Assembly: GCF_044373315.1 (NCBI RefSeq) | Contig: NZ_JBILQK010000005.1 | Span: 1 to 64,000, forward strand | Reading direction: 5' to 3' | DNA from: JACDQM01 sp044373315 | Lineage (GTDB): Bacteria; Pseudomonadota; Gammaproteobacteria; Burkholderiales; Burkholderiaceae_C | DNA length: 64,000 nt | Shown: in pieces, positions 57,808-64,000 of the stretch | How positions within the stretch are numbered: position 1 is the first letter of the stretch | Layout of the letters: each line of letters starts with the position of its first letter | The notes under the pieces: model-generated | The model's database searches: none | The model's input: the letters and a program-made list of their open reading frames with translations, nothing else | Told to the model about the DNA's origin: nothing | Translations under genes and position numbers: made by a program

Positions 57808-59046
57808 ATGACAATGCTGATGATGAATCGACGCCAGCTTCTGCTGGCCAGCGCGCTGGGCGCCACCTTGGGCGGCAGCACGACCCAGCTTTATGCCGCG
57901 GCGGACGAAGCGCCCCATGCGCCGCGCTTCCTGCTGGTCTTCCTGCGCGGCGGCTATGACGCCACGAACCTGCTGGTGCCGCATGCCAGCTCCTTCTATT
58001 ACGAGCAGCGGCCGCGCATCTCCATCGCCCGGCCCGGCAGTGGTGCCGACGCGGCCCTGCCGCTGGACGCTGACTGGGCCCTGCACCCGGCGCTGCGCGA
58101 CTCGGTCTACCCGCTGCTGCAAGCGGGCCAGGCGGCCTTCATCCCCTTCGCCGGCTTCGACGAAGACCTGAGCCGCAGCCATTTCGAAACTCAGGACAGC
58201 ATCGAGTTAGGCCAACCCCTGGCCGGCAGCCGCGATTTCAGCAGCGGCTTCATGAACCGCTTGGCGCTGGAGCTGGGCGCCGGGCAGGCGATCTCCTTCA
58301 CCGACCAGCTGCCGGTGGCCTTTCGCGGCAGCGCCAAGATCGGCAACCAGGCGCTGCGCGAAGGCCCGCGCCCTGCCGTGGATGCCAAATCGCGCGAGCT
58401 GCTCACGCGCATGTATCGCGAGCAGGCGCTGGCGCCCCGGGTGCAGGAAGGCTTTGCGCTGCGCGAGGAAGTGGCGCGCGAACTCGACCCCGCACGCCTG
58501 CGCCAGGGCATGGACCCGGCCAGCCGCAGCCCGCTGATCGACGCCAAGGGCTTCGAGCTCGAAGCGCGCCGCATTGCGCGCCTGATGCGCGGCCGCTTCC
58601 AGCTGGGTTTCGTCGACATCGGCGGCTGGGATACCCATGTGGGCCAGGGTGGAGCCACCGGCTTGCTGGCCACGCGCTTCGAAGAACTGGGCCGCGGCCT
58701 GGCCGGCTTTGCCGGCGAGCTAGGCCCGCAGCGCTGGGCCCAGACCACCGTGCTGGTGATCAGCGAATTCGGCCGCACCTTCCGCGAGAACGGCAACCGC
58801 GGCACCGACCACGGCCATGGCAGCTGCTACTGGCTGCTGGGCGGCGGCCTGGCGCGATCCGGCGTGGTGGGCGAGCAGGTGCAACTCAAGGCGCAGACGC
58901 TGCACCAGGGCCGCGACTATCCGGTGCTCAACGACTACCGCGTGCTGATGGCCGGCCTCTGGCAGCGCCAGTTCGGCCTCTCGGCCGAAGCGCTGGCACG
59001 TGTCTTCCCCGGCGGCGTCAAGGCGCGCGACCTGGGCCTGCTGTGA
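57808..59046 (+). CDS. DUF1501 secreted protein (sulfatase-like fold)
   Basis: This 412-residue protein has an export leader 'MTMLMMNRRQLLLASALGAT', with an Arg-Arg pair suggesting the Tat pathway although the consensus is imperfect. The DUF1501 domain shows 'FLLVFLRGGYDATNLLVPHA', 'SRSHFETQDSIELGQP', 'FVDIGGWDTHVGQGGATG' and 'VLVISEFGRTFRENGNRGTD' followed by 'HGHGSCYWLLGG'. These are alkaline-phosphatase-superfamily metal motifs. It pairs with the DUF1800 gene. GAGGAA lies upstream of the ATG. Confidence 0.92.
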   Translation: MTMLMMNRRQLLLASALGATLGGSTTQLYAAADEAPHAPRFLLVFLRGGYDATNLLVPHASSFYYEQRPRISIARPGSGADAALPLDADWALHPALRDSVYPLLQAGQAAFIPFAGFDEDLSRSHFETQDSIELGQPLAGSRDFSSGFMNRLALELGAGQAISFTDQLPVAFRGSAKIGNQALREGPRPAVDAKSRELLTRMYREQALAPRVQEGFALREEVARELDPARLRQGMDPASRSPLIDAKGFELEARRIARLMRGRFQLGFVDIGGWDTHVGQGGATGLLATRFEELGRGLAGFAGELGPQRWAQTTVLVISEFGRTFRENGNRGTDHGHGSCYWLLGGGLARSGVVGEQVQLKAQTLHQGRDYPVLNDYRVLMAGLWQRQFGLSAEALARVFPGGVKARDLGLL

Positions 59047-59082
59047 GCGAGCCCAGGCGCTAGCGTCTAAGCTGTACGTCGC

Positions 59083-61020
59083 TCAGGTCCCGACCAGGCC
59101 GCCGTCCGCCTTGCGGATCACCACGGTGGCCGAGCGCGGGCGGGCGCCGGGGCGCTTGTCGGGCCAGTTGGAGAAGCGATCAGGCTGGGCCGGATCGCTG
59201 CGCTCGCTGGGGCTTTCGCCCGGGTGCTGGATGTTGATGAACATGCTGCGGCCGTCGGGCGTCATCGTGGCGCCGGTGACTTCGCAGCCGACCGGGCCGG
59301 TCAGGAAGCGGCGCACCTCGCCGGTCTGCGGATCAGCAGCCAGCATCTGGTTCTGGCCCATCACCGCCAGCTCGCCCTTCCCCATGGCCGAGGTGGACAT
59401 ATCGGTTTGGATCCACAGCACGCCGCGGCCATCGACCCACAGGCCGTCCGGGCAGGCGAAGGTGTCGCCCTTGACGTTGCCCTTGGCTTCGGCACGCTCG
59501 TTGAAGGGGTCGCCGGCCAGCACGAAGTGGTTCCACTGGAAGGTCAGGCCATCGTGGTCGCCATCTTCCTTCCAGCGGATGATGTGGCCCTGGCTGTTGT
59601 TGGCGCGCGGGTTGGCAGCATCCACGCCCGGCTGGTCCTTGCCACCGCGGTTGCTGTTGTTGGTCAGCGTGCAGTAGACCCAGCCTTGCAGGTCAACGGC
59701 AATCCACTCGGGACGGTCCATCTTGGTGCCGCCCAGCAGATCGCTGGCCTGGCGCGACTTGACCACCACCTCGCCCTGGTCGGCAAAGCCCTTGGACGCG
59801 TCGAGACCGCCCTGGCCATGCACCAGCGGTAGCCAGCGGCCGCGGCCCTCGGCGTCGAAGCGGGCCACGTACAAGGTGCCATGGTCCAGCAGCTCGCGGT
59901 TGGCGGCGGCGCCACCGGGCTTCACCGCATCGCGGCTGACGAACTTGTAGATGTACTCGAAGCGCGCGTCCTCGCCCATATAGACCACCGCACGGCGGTC
60001 GCGCGTCAGTGCCACGGTAGCGCCTTCGTGCGCGGCGCGGCCCAGCGCGGTGCGCTTGACCGGCGTGCTGCTGGGGTTCATCGGGTCGATCTCGACCACC
60101 CAGCCGAAGCGGTTCGGCTCGTTCGGGTGCTTGATGGCATCGAAACGCTCGTCATGCTCATGCCACCGGTAGCCCACCGGGTCGCCCTTGCGCAGGCCCC
60201 AGCGGGCCTCGTGCGCGCTGGGGGTGTCGGGGCCTTTGAAGTAGAAGATGAAGTTCTCTTCGCAGGTCAGGTAGGTGCCCCAGGGCGTGATGCCGCTGCC
60301 GCAGTTGTTCAGCGTGCCCAGCACGCGGCGGCCGCTCGCGTCAGCGGCAGTCTTCATCAGCGCATGGCCGGCAGCCGGGCCGCTGACCGCCATCGGCGTG
60401 CTGGCCGTGATGCGACGCGCCCAGGGCGAAGGCAGAACCACCTGCCAACGGCCATCCTTCTGCGTCACCTCGCAGACGCTGACGCCATGCGCGGCCTGCG
60501 CCTTGCGGACCTTCTCGGCCGACCATTGCGCCAAGCCATCGCGGTGCAGAAGGCCATCGTCCACATACTCGTGGTTCATCACCAGCAGGCCGCTCTTCGA
60601 GCCGTCGATCGCGAAATAGTGGATGCCGTCATGGTGCATGCCGAACTGCGCCAGCTGCTCGGCGGCAGTGTTGCTGCCGTCAGGCTTGAAGGCGGGTGCT
60701 TCGCCGGACAGGCCGACCGGATCGCCCCAGGGCGCGATCACCTGGCTCACATAGCCGGGCGGCAGGGTGACGCTGTCGACATTGCTGATGGGAATGCTGC
60801 TGAAGCCCAGCAAGGGCCCACTGCCCGCTGCCTTGCCGCCGGCGCCGCTGCTGGCGCAGCCGCTCAGGGCCGTCAACGCAGTCAGTCCGCTCAAAGGGGC
60901 CAGGAACGCTGCAGCAGCGGTGCCGCGCAGCAAGGTGCGGCGGCTGGGTTCGCTGATGTCGTGAATGCTGGGGTTGGAGGAGCGGTTGCTGTCCTCCATG
61001 CTTGAGAAGTCCTTGGCCAT
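59083..61020 (-). CDS. phoX: PhoX-family alkaline phosphatase
   Basis: This 645-residue protein has a Tat-type leader with 'SRRTLLRGTAAAAFLAPLSG' at residues 26-45 and a downstream 'LSGC'. The PhoX propeller includes 'MNHEYVDDGLLHRDG', 'LNNCGSGITPWGTYLTCEEN', 'GRAAHEGATVALTRDRRAVV', 'YMGEDARFEYIYKFVSRDA' and 'DRPEWIAVDLQGWVYCTLTN'. These carry the Fe/Ca-binding acidic residues and the Cys seen in PhoX. It releases phosphate from organic phosphomonoesters in the periplasm. A Pho box lies 48 bases upstream, so PhoB control under phosphate starvation is likely. Confidence 0.93.
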   Translation of the reverse strand: MAKDFSSMEDSNRSSNPSIHDISEPSRRTLLRGTAAAAFLAPLSGLTALTALSGCASSGAGGKAAGSGPLLGFSSIPISNVDSVTLPPGYVSQVIAPWGDPVGLSGEAPAFKPDGSNTAAEQLAQFGMHHDGIHYFAIDGSKSGLLVMNHEYVDDGLLHRDGLAQWSAEKVRKAQAAHGVSVCEVTQKDGRWQVVLPSPWARRITASTPMAVSGPAAGHALMKTAADASGRRVLGTLNNCGSGITPWGTYLTCEENFIFYFKGPDTPSAHEARWGLRKGDPVGYRWHEHDERFDAIKHPNEPNRFGWVVEIDPMNPSSTPVKRTALGRAAHEGATVALTRDRRAVVYMGEDARFEYIYKFVSRDAVKPGGAAANRELLDHGTLYVARFDAEGRGRWLPLVHGQGGLDASKGFADQGEVVVKSRQASDLLGGTKMDRPEWIAVDLQGWVYCTLTNNSNRGGKDQPGVDAANPRANNSQGHIIRWKEDGDHDGLTFQWNHFVLAGDPFNERAEAKGNVKGDTFACPDGLWVDGRGVLWIQTDMSTSAMGKGELAVMGQNQMLAADPQTGEVRRFLTGPVGCEVTGATMTPDGRSMFINIQHPGESPSERSDPAQPDRFSNWPDKRPGARPRSATVVIRKADGGLVGT

Positions 61021-61067
61021 TGCGGAAACCTGATTAGACGGGGAGGCTGACAGCTTCCCTTGGGTTC

Positions 61068-61085
61068 ATGACAGTACTGTGACGG
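61068..61085 (-). promoter_or_regulatory. Pho box upstream of phoX
   Basis: On the minus strand CCGTCAC-agta-CTGTCAT matches the Pho box layout of two seven-base repeats separated by four bases. The second repeat is perfect and the first has two mismatches. A further half-site GCTGTCAG lies 13 bases downstream. This fits PhoB activation of phoX. Confidence 0.75.
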
Positions 61086-61137
61086 CGCCCCACTCCCCCA
61101 CAGACGCTGGGCCTTAGGCGTGAAGCTTTGCCCCTCC

Positions 61138-61755
61138 TCACAGGCCCTTCAACGGGCCTGAGCCCAGCCACTGCTCGATCTGCGCCTGCCGGTCATTGCC
61201 CCAGAAGGGCTCGCCGTCGACGATGAAGAAAGGCGCGCCGAACACGCCGCTGGCGATGGCCTGCTCGTTGACGGCCTTCAGCCGTTCCTTCCAATGCGGG
61301 TGCTGCCAGGCGGCTTCAGCGGTGTCGGCATCGATGCCACTCTCGGCCGCCAGCGCCTTGAGCTGCACCGGATCGTCCAGCTGAACGCCGCGCGCGAAAT
61401 AGGCGCGCAGCCCGGCATGGGCCCAGGCCACGGCGCGTGCCGGGTCTTGCGCGTCCAGCCACCAGAACACGCGCGCCGCGTTCTGCGTGGCGATGGGGAA
61501 GCGCTCGGGCTGTCTGTAGGGCAGTCCGGCGAAACGGGCCGAGCGCTCGAAGTCGCGCAGCACATAGTCGCGCTTGATCGGATAGCCTGTCGGCGGCTTC
61601 AGCTCTGCGGCCTGGAAGGTGGCGCCCAGCAGCATCGCGTGCCACTGCACGCGCCGGCCGTGGCGCGCGGCGACGGCCTCCAGCCATTCGGAAGCGATGT
61701 AGGAATACGGCGACGAGAAGTCGAAATAGAAGTGGATGGCGGCTCGCAGATTCAT
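61138..61755 (-). CDS. 2-Hydroxychromene-2-carboxylate isomerase (DsbA family, kappa-GST-like)
   Basis: This 205-residue protein shows the HCCA isomerase pattern: 'HFYFDFSSPYSYIASEWLEA' with the Ser that binds glutathione, 'KRDYVLRDFERSARFAGLPY', 'ARVFWWLDAQDPARAVAWAH' and 'GVFGAPFFIVDGEPFWGNDR' near the end. The enzyme interconverts naphthalene-pathway intermediates using glutathione. Many homologues outside such pathways have unknown substrates. No aromatic ring-cleavage genes are adjacent, so the latter is likely here. Confidence 0.9.
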   Translation of the reverse strand: MNLRAAIHFYFDFSSPYSYIASEWLEAVAARHGRRVQWHAMLLGATFQAAELKPPTGYPIKRDYVLRDFERSARFAGLPYRQPERFPIATQNAARVFWWLDAQDPARAVAWAHAGLRAYFARGVQLDDPVQLKALAAESGIDADTAEAAWQHPHWKERLKAVNEQAIASGVFGAPFFIVDGEPFWGNDRQAQIEQWLGSGPLKGL

Positions 61756-61935
61756 GGTGCCCCAAGCCTAGCCCAGCGGAGCCGCGATGCCAGCCCTGTG
61801 AAACCCTCAAGCACGCCGACGAAGACCGTGGTGCCGCCACGCTGTCGCCTGCCGGACAGACTGCGACCGCCTCACGGCGATAGCGTCGCAGCGCGCCCTT
61901 GTTGGCGTACACACACAAAAACATTGGAGACATCG

Positions 61936-63384
61936 GTGAACAAGCAACACGCAACCCACGAAGGCGGCGGCTACCGCCGAATCGGCCTTGGCGCTCTAGC
62001 CCTAACGGCACTTCTCAGCGCCTGCGGCGGCTCCGACCCGGAACCCGAACCGGTACGCCCGCAGGACAGCCGTATCTTCAAGCCGGTGATCGAGACCGGC
62101 TTCGCCGCCTTGCCGGGCAGCTCGGTCGAGACCGACCGCTGGGTCGGCGTGCTCAACGGCTCGGCCTACCGCATCGAGGTGCCCAAGAACTGGAATGGCC
62201 GGCTGGTGATGTGGGCGCATGGCTATGCCGGCACCGGCGAGGCGCTCACGGTGGGCAACCCCATCATGCGCCGCCACCTGGTGGAGAACGGCTTTGCCTG
62301 GGCCGCGTCCAGCTACAGCAAGAACTACTACGACGTGCGCGCCGGCGTTGAAGACACCAATGCGCTGGCGCTGGCCTTCAACAAGATCGCTGCCGAGAAG
62401 GGCCGCACGCTGGCCGCGCCAAGCAAGATCTTCATCACCGGCATCTCGATGGGCGGGCATATCGCGGCCGCAGCCATCGAAAAGGAGGCGCTGGAGAATG
62501 CCGTCAACAAGGTGAGCTACAACGGCGCCGTGCCGATGTGCGGCGTGGTCGGCGACAACGCCTTGTTCAACTACTTCGGCGGCTACCAGCTGGCCGCCAT
62601 GCAGCTGGCCGGCGTCGGCGCCACCAGCTTCCCGGTCAGTGACTGGGCCGCCAAGGCACCAGTGATCCAGGCCGCGTTGTGGAGCCGCTTCCCCACCCAG
62701 AGCAATGCCCAGGGTGACAGGCTCAAGGCCATCGTGATGAACATGACCGGCGGCCCGCGCCCCTTCTATGCCGAAGGCTGGGCCGATCCTGCCAACCAGG
62801 GCAATGTCTGGGCCTCGCTGGGTGGCGATGGCACCATCAACGGCATCCTGAACGCCAATGTGCTGGACACCACCGGCATCACCTACCGCTTCGAGACCAC
62901 CAGCGGCACGCTCAGCGCCGCCGAGCAGAGCTTCAACGCCGGCCTGCTGAAGATCAGCGCGGTGGCCGACGCCAACCGGCAGCGCCGCGACGGGCTGCGC
63001 TGGATTCCGCAGGTCAACGGCGAGTTCAGCGTGCCGGTGGTCACCATCCACACGCTGGGCGATCTGTTCGTGCCCTTCCACATGGAGCAGGTCTACCGGC
63101 AGCGCGCCACCGCCAAGGGCAATGACAAATGGCTGGTGCAGCGCGCCATCCGCGATGTGGGGCACTGCGCGTTCACCGCGGCCGAAGCGGCTTCGGCCTT
63201 CAATGCGATGGTGCAGTGGGAAGCAGGCGGCGCCAAGCCTGCCGGCGATGATGTGCTGACGCCGGCCACCCTGGCCGACGGGCGCTACGGCTGCAGCTTC
63301 ACCAACAACACGCCGAGCCTCGAGGACTACACCCCGCCCGCCGTGCGTGCCGCCCACCAGGCCAAGTACCCGGCCTGCAACTGA
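61936..63384 (+). CDS. Extracellular alpha/beta hydrolase lipoprotein
   Basis: This 482-residue protein starts at a GTG with GGAGAC seven bases upstream. Its signal ends 'LALTALLSACGGSDPEPEP', giving a lipidated Cys and a flexible acidic-Pro linker. The hydrolase core has 'GRLVMWAHGYAGTGEAL' (oxyanion loop), 'FAWAASSYSKNYYDVRAG', the nucleophile elbow 'ITGISMGGHIAAAA' (Ser near 171), 'TIHTLGDLFVPFHMEQVY' with the acid and 'IRDVGHCAFTAAEAASAF' with the His. This layout is found in secreted tannase/feruloyl-esterase-like or polyhydroxybutyrate oligomer hydrolases. The substrate is not certain. Confidence 0.85.
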   Translation: MNKQHATHEGGGYRRIGLGALALTALLSACGGSDPEPEPVRPQDSRIFKPVIETGFAALPGSSVETDRWVGVLNGSAYRIEVPKNWNGRLVMWAHGYAGTGEALTVGNPIMRRHLVENGFAWAASSYSKNYYDVRAGVEDTNALALAFNKIAAEKGRTLAAPSKIFITGISMGGHIAAAAIEKEALENAVNKVSYNGAVPMCGVVGDNALFNYFGGYQLAAMQLAGVGATSFPVSDWAAKAPVIQAALWSRFPTQSNAQGDRLKAIVMNMTGGPRPFYAEGWADPANQGNVWASLGGDGTINGILNANVLDTTGITYRFETTSGTLSAAEQSFNAGLLKISAVADANRQRRDGLRWIPQVNGEFSVPVVTIHTLGDLFVPFHMEQVYRQRATAKGNDKWLVQRAIRDVGHCAFTAAEAASAFNAMVQWEAGGAKPAGDDVLTPATLADGRYGCSFTNNTPSLEDYTPPAVRAAHQAKYPACN

Positions 63385-63398
63385 GCGCAGCCATGAGA

Positions 63399-63425
63399 GC
63401 CCGCAGTGCCGCAGGCGCTGCGGGC
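63399..63425. other. Hairpin between convergent genes
   Basis: GCCCGCAG pairs with CTGCGGGC across an 11-base loop, 15 bases after the lipoprotein hydrolase stop. There is no T run on either side, so it may stabilise mRNA ends and not terminate by itself. Confidence 0.4.
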
Positions 63426-63486
63426 CCATCAAGCCCAGATCAAGGCCTGCGCGCAGCAGCTTCGCGGTGAGCGGCCAGGCGCCAGC

Positions 63487-64000
63487 TCAGCCCAGGGCTC
63501 GGCCGATCAGGATCTTCTGCACTTCCGAAGTGCCTTCGTAGATCTGGCAGACACGCACATCGCGGTAAATGCGCTCGACCGGGAAGTCCGACACATAGCC
63601 GTAGCCGCCGTGGATCTGGATCGCGTCGGAGCAGACCTTCTCAGCCATCTCGCTGGCGAACAGCTTGGCCATGGCTGCTTCCTTCAGGCAGGGCTGCCCG
63701 GCATCCTTCAGTGCGGCCGCGTGCCAGATCAATTGGCGCGCGGCCTCGATCTGCGTGGCCATGTCGGCCAGCTTGAACTGGATGGCCTGGTGCTGAAAGA
63801 TCGGCTGGCCGAAGCTGCTGCGGTCCTTGCTGTAGCGCAGCGCCGCCTCGAAAGCCGCGCGCGCCATGCCCACGCTTTGGCTGGCGATGCCGATGCGGCC
63901 GCCCTCCAGGCCCGAGAGCGCAATCTTCAGGCCCTGGCCTTCGTCGCCCAGGCGGTTGGCGGCCGGCACGCGGCAGTTCTCGAAATTGATCTGCGCGGTG
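63487..64000 (-). CDS. Acyl-CoA dehydrogenase, C-terminal part (cut by window end)
   Basis: The visible 170 residues read from 'FENCRVPAANRLGDEGQGLK' to 'GTSEVQKILIGRALG'. They include 'GLEGGRIGIASQSVGMARAA', 'YSKDRSSFGQPIFQHQAIQF', 'SDAIQIHGGYGYVSDFPVER' and 'YRDVRVCQIYEGTSEVQ', where the catalytic Glu is expected. This is the FAD-binding C-terminal helical domain of a short/branched-chain acyl-CoA dehydrogenase, which introduces a double bond in acyl-CoA. The N-terminal part lies beyond the window. Confidence 0.95.
   Translation of the reverse strand, partial: TAQINFENCRVPAANRLGDEGQGLKIALSGLEGGRIGIASQSVGMARAAFEAALRYSKDRSSFGQPIFQHQAIQFKLADMATQIEAARQLIWHAAALKDAGQPCLKEAAMAKLFASEMAEKVCSDAIQIHGGYGYVSDFPVERIYRDVRVCQIYEGTSEVQKILIGRALG

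Noticed and set aside
1..64000. tRNA, rRNA, CRISPR, prophage or transposase genes
   Set aside because: I looked for cloverleaf-like ends, regularly spaced repeats, transposase DDE motifs and integrase signatures and saw none; a covariance-model scan could still find a small RNA I missed.

Overview
The window is GC-rich (about 70% in most genes), densely coded on both strands and free of phage, insertion sequences, rRNA, tRNA or CRISPR that I could recognise. The gene content suggests a heterotrophic betaproteobacterium, most likely Burkholderiales near the Roseateles/Mitsuaria/Paucibacter/Rubrivivax group. Pointers are a fused indolepyruvate ferredoxin oxidoreductase of 1193 residues, an 88-residue IF-1 of the betaproteobacterial type, a polyhydroxyalkanoate granule protein and a TonB receptor with chitin-related genes. 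The assignment is inference from families, not from a marker gene.

Layout. 1-8.5 kb is an accessory patchwork: the end of a CBS protein, a toxin-antitoxin pair, a periplasmic binding protein, a LysR-controlled operon of three RraA-type aldolases plus an aminotransferase and a truncated hydrolase, and two decayed 3' fragments of a lactonase gene whose intact copy sits at 7.3-8.5 kb. 8.6-14.4 kb holds a GH19 chitinase and TonB receptor operon, divergent from a two-component system. 14.6-21.4 kb has an orphan outer-membrane barrel protein, methylglyoxal synthase, a MarR/thioesterase pair, a membrane-anchored hydrolase and a secreted propeller protein. 21.6-31.4 kb is a divergent catabolic cluster: PLP deaminase and N-acyl-D-amino-acid deacylase on one side; RidA, GH20 hexosaminidase and a four-gene sugar ABC importer on the other. 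31.4-35.3 kb carries lipid-storage genes (WS/DGAT, acyl-CoA-binding protein, PHA granule protein). 35.3-40.4 kb has a molybdopterin oxidoreductase, peptidases and a GST. 40.5-42.3 kb is a lower-GC block of three same-strand small genes separated by imperfect palindromes, resembling integron cassettes. 42.6-64 kb is mostly housekeeping and regulatory: MFS, MtfA, IF-1, CBS, FKBP, GluQ-RS, LysR/pirin, Lrp/indolepyruvate oxidoreductase, DUF1800/DUF1501, PhoX with a Pho box, a lipoprotein hydrolase and an acyl-CoA dehydrogenase cut by the window end.

How the genes work together. The most coherent theme is chitin. A secreted GH19 chitinase and a TonB receptor would generate and import chitooligosaccharides. 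The 21.6-31.4 kb cluster has the gene set expected for catabolism of oxidised chitin ends (N-acetylglucosaminate): GH20 trimming, ABC uptake, deacetylation, PLP-dependent deamination and RidA-assisted imine hydrolysis towards 2-keto-3-deoxygluconate. The secreted lactonase could open C1-oxidised lactones upstream. This linkage is inference.

The second theme is genome plasticity. Isolated 3' ends of two genes (lactonase twice, deacylase once) lie in the same orientation as their intact copies, with unrelated modules in between.
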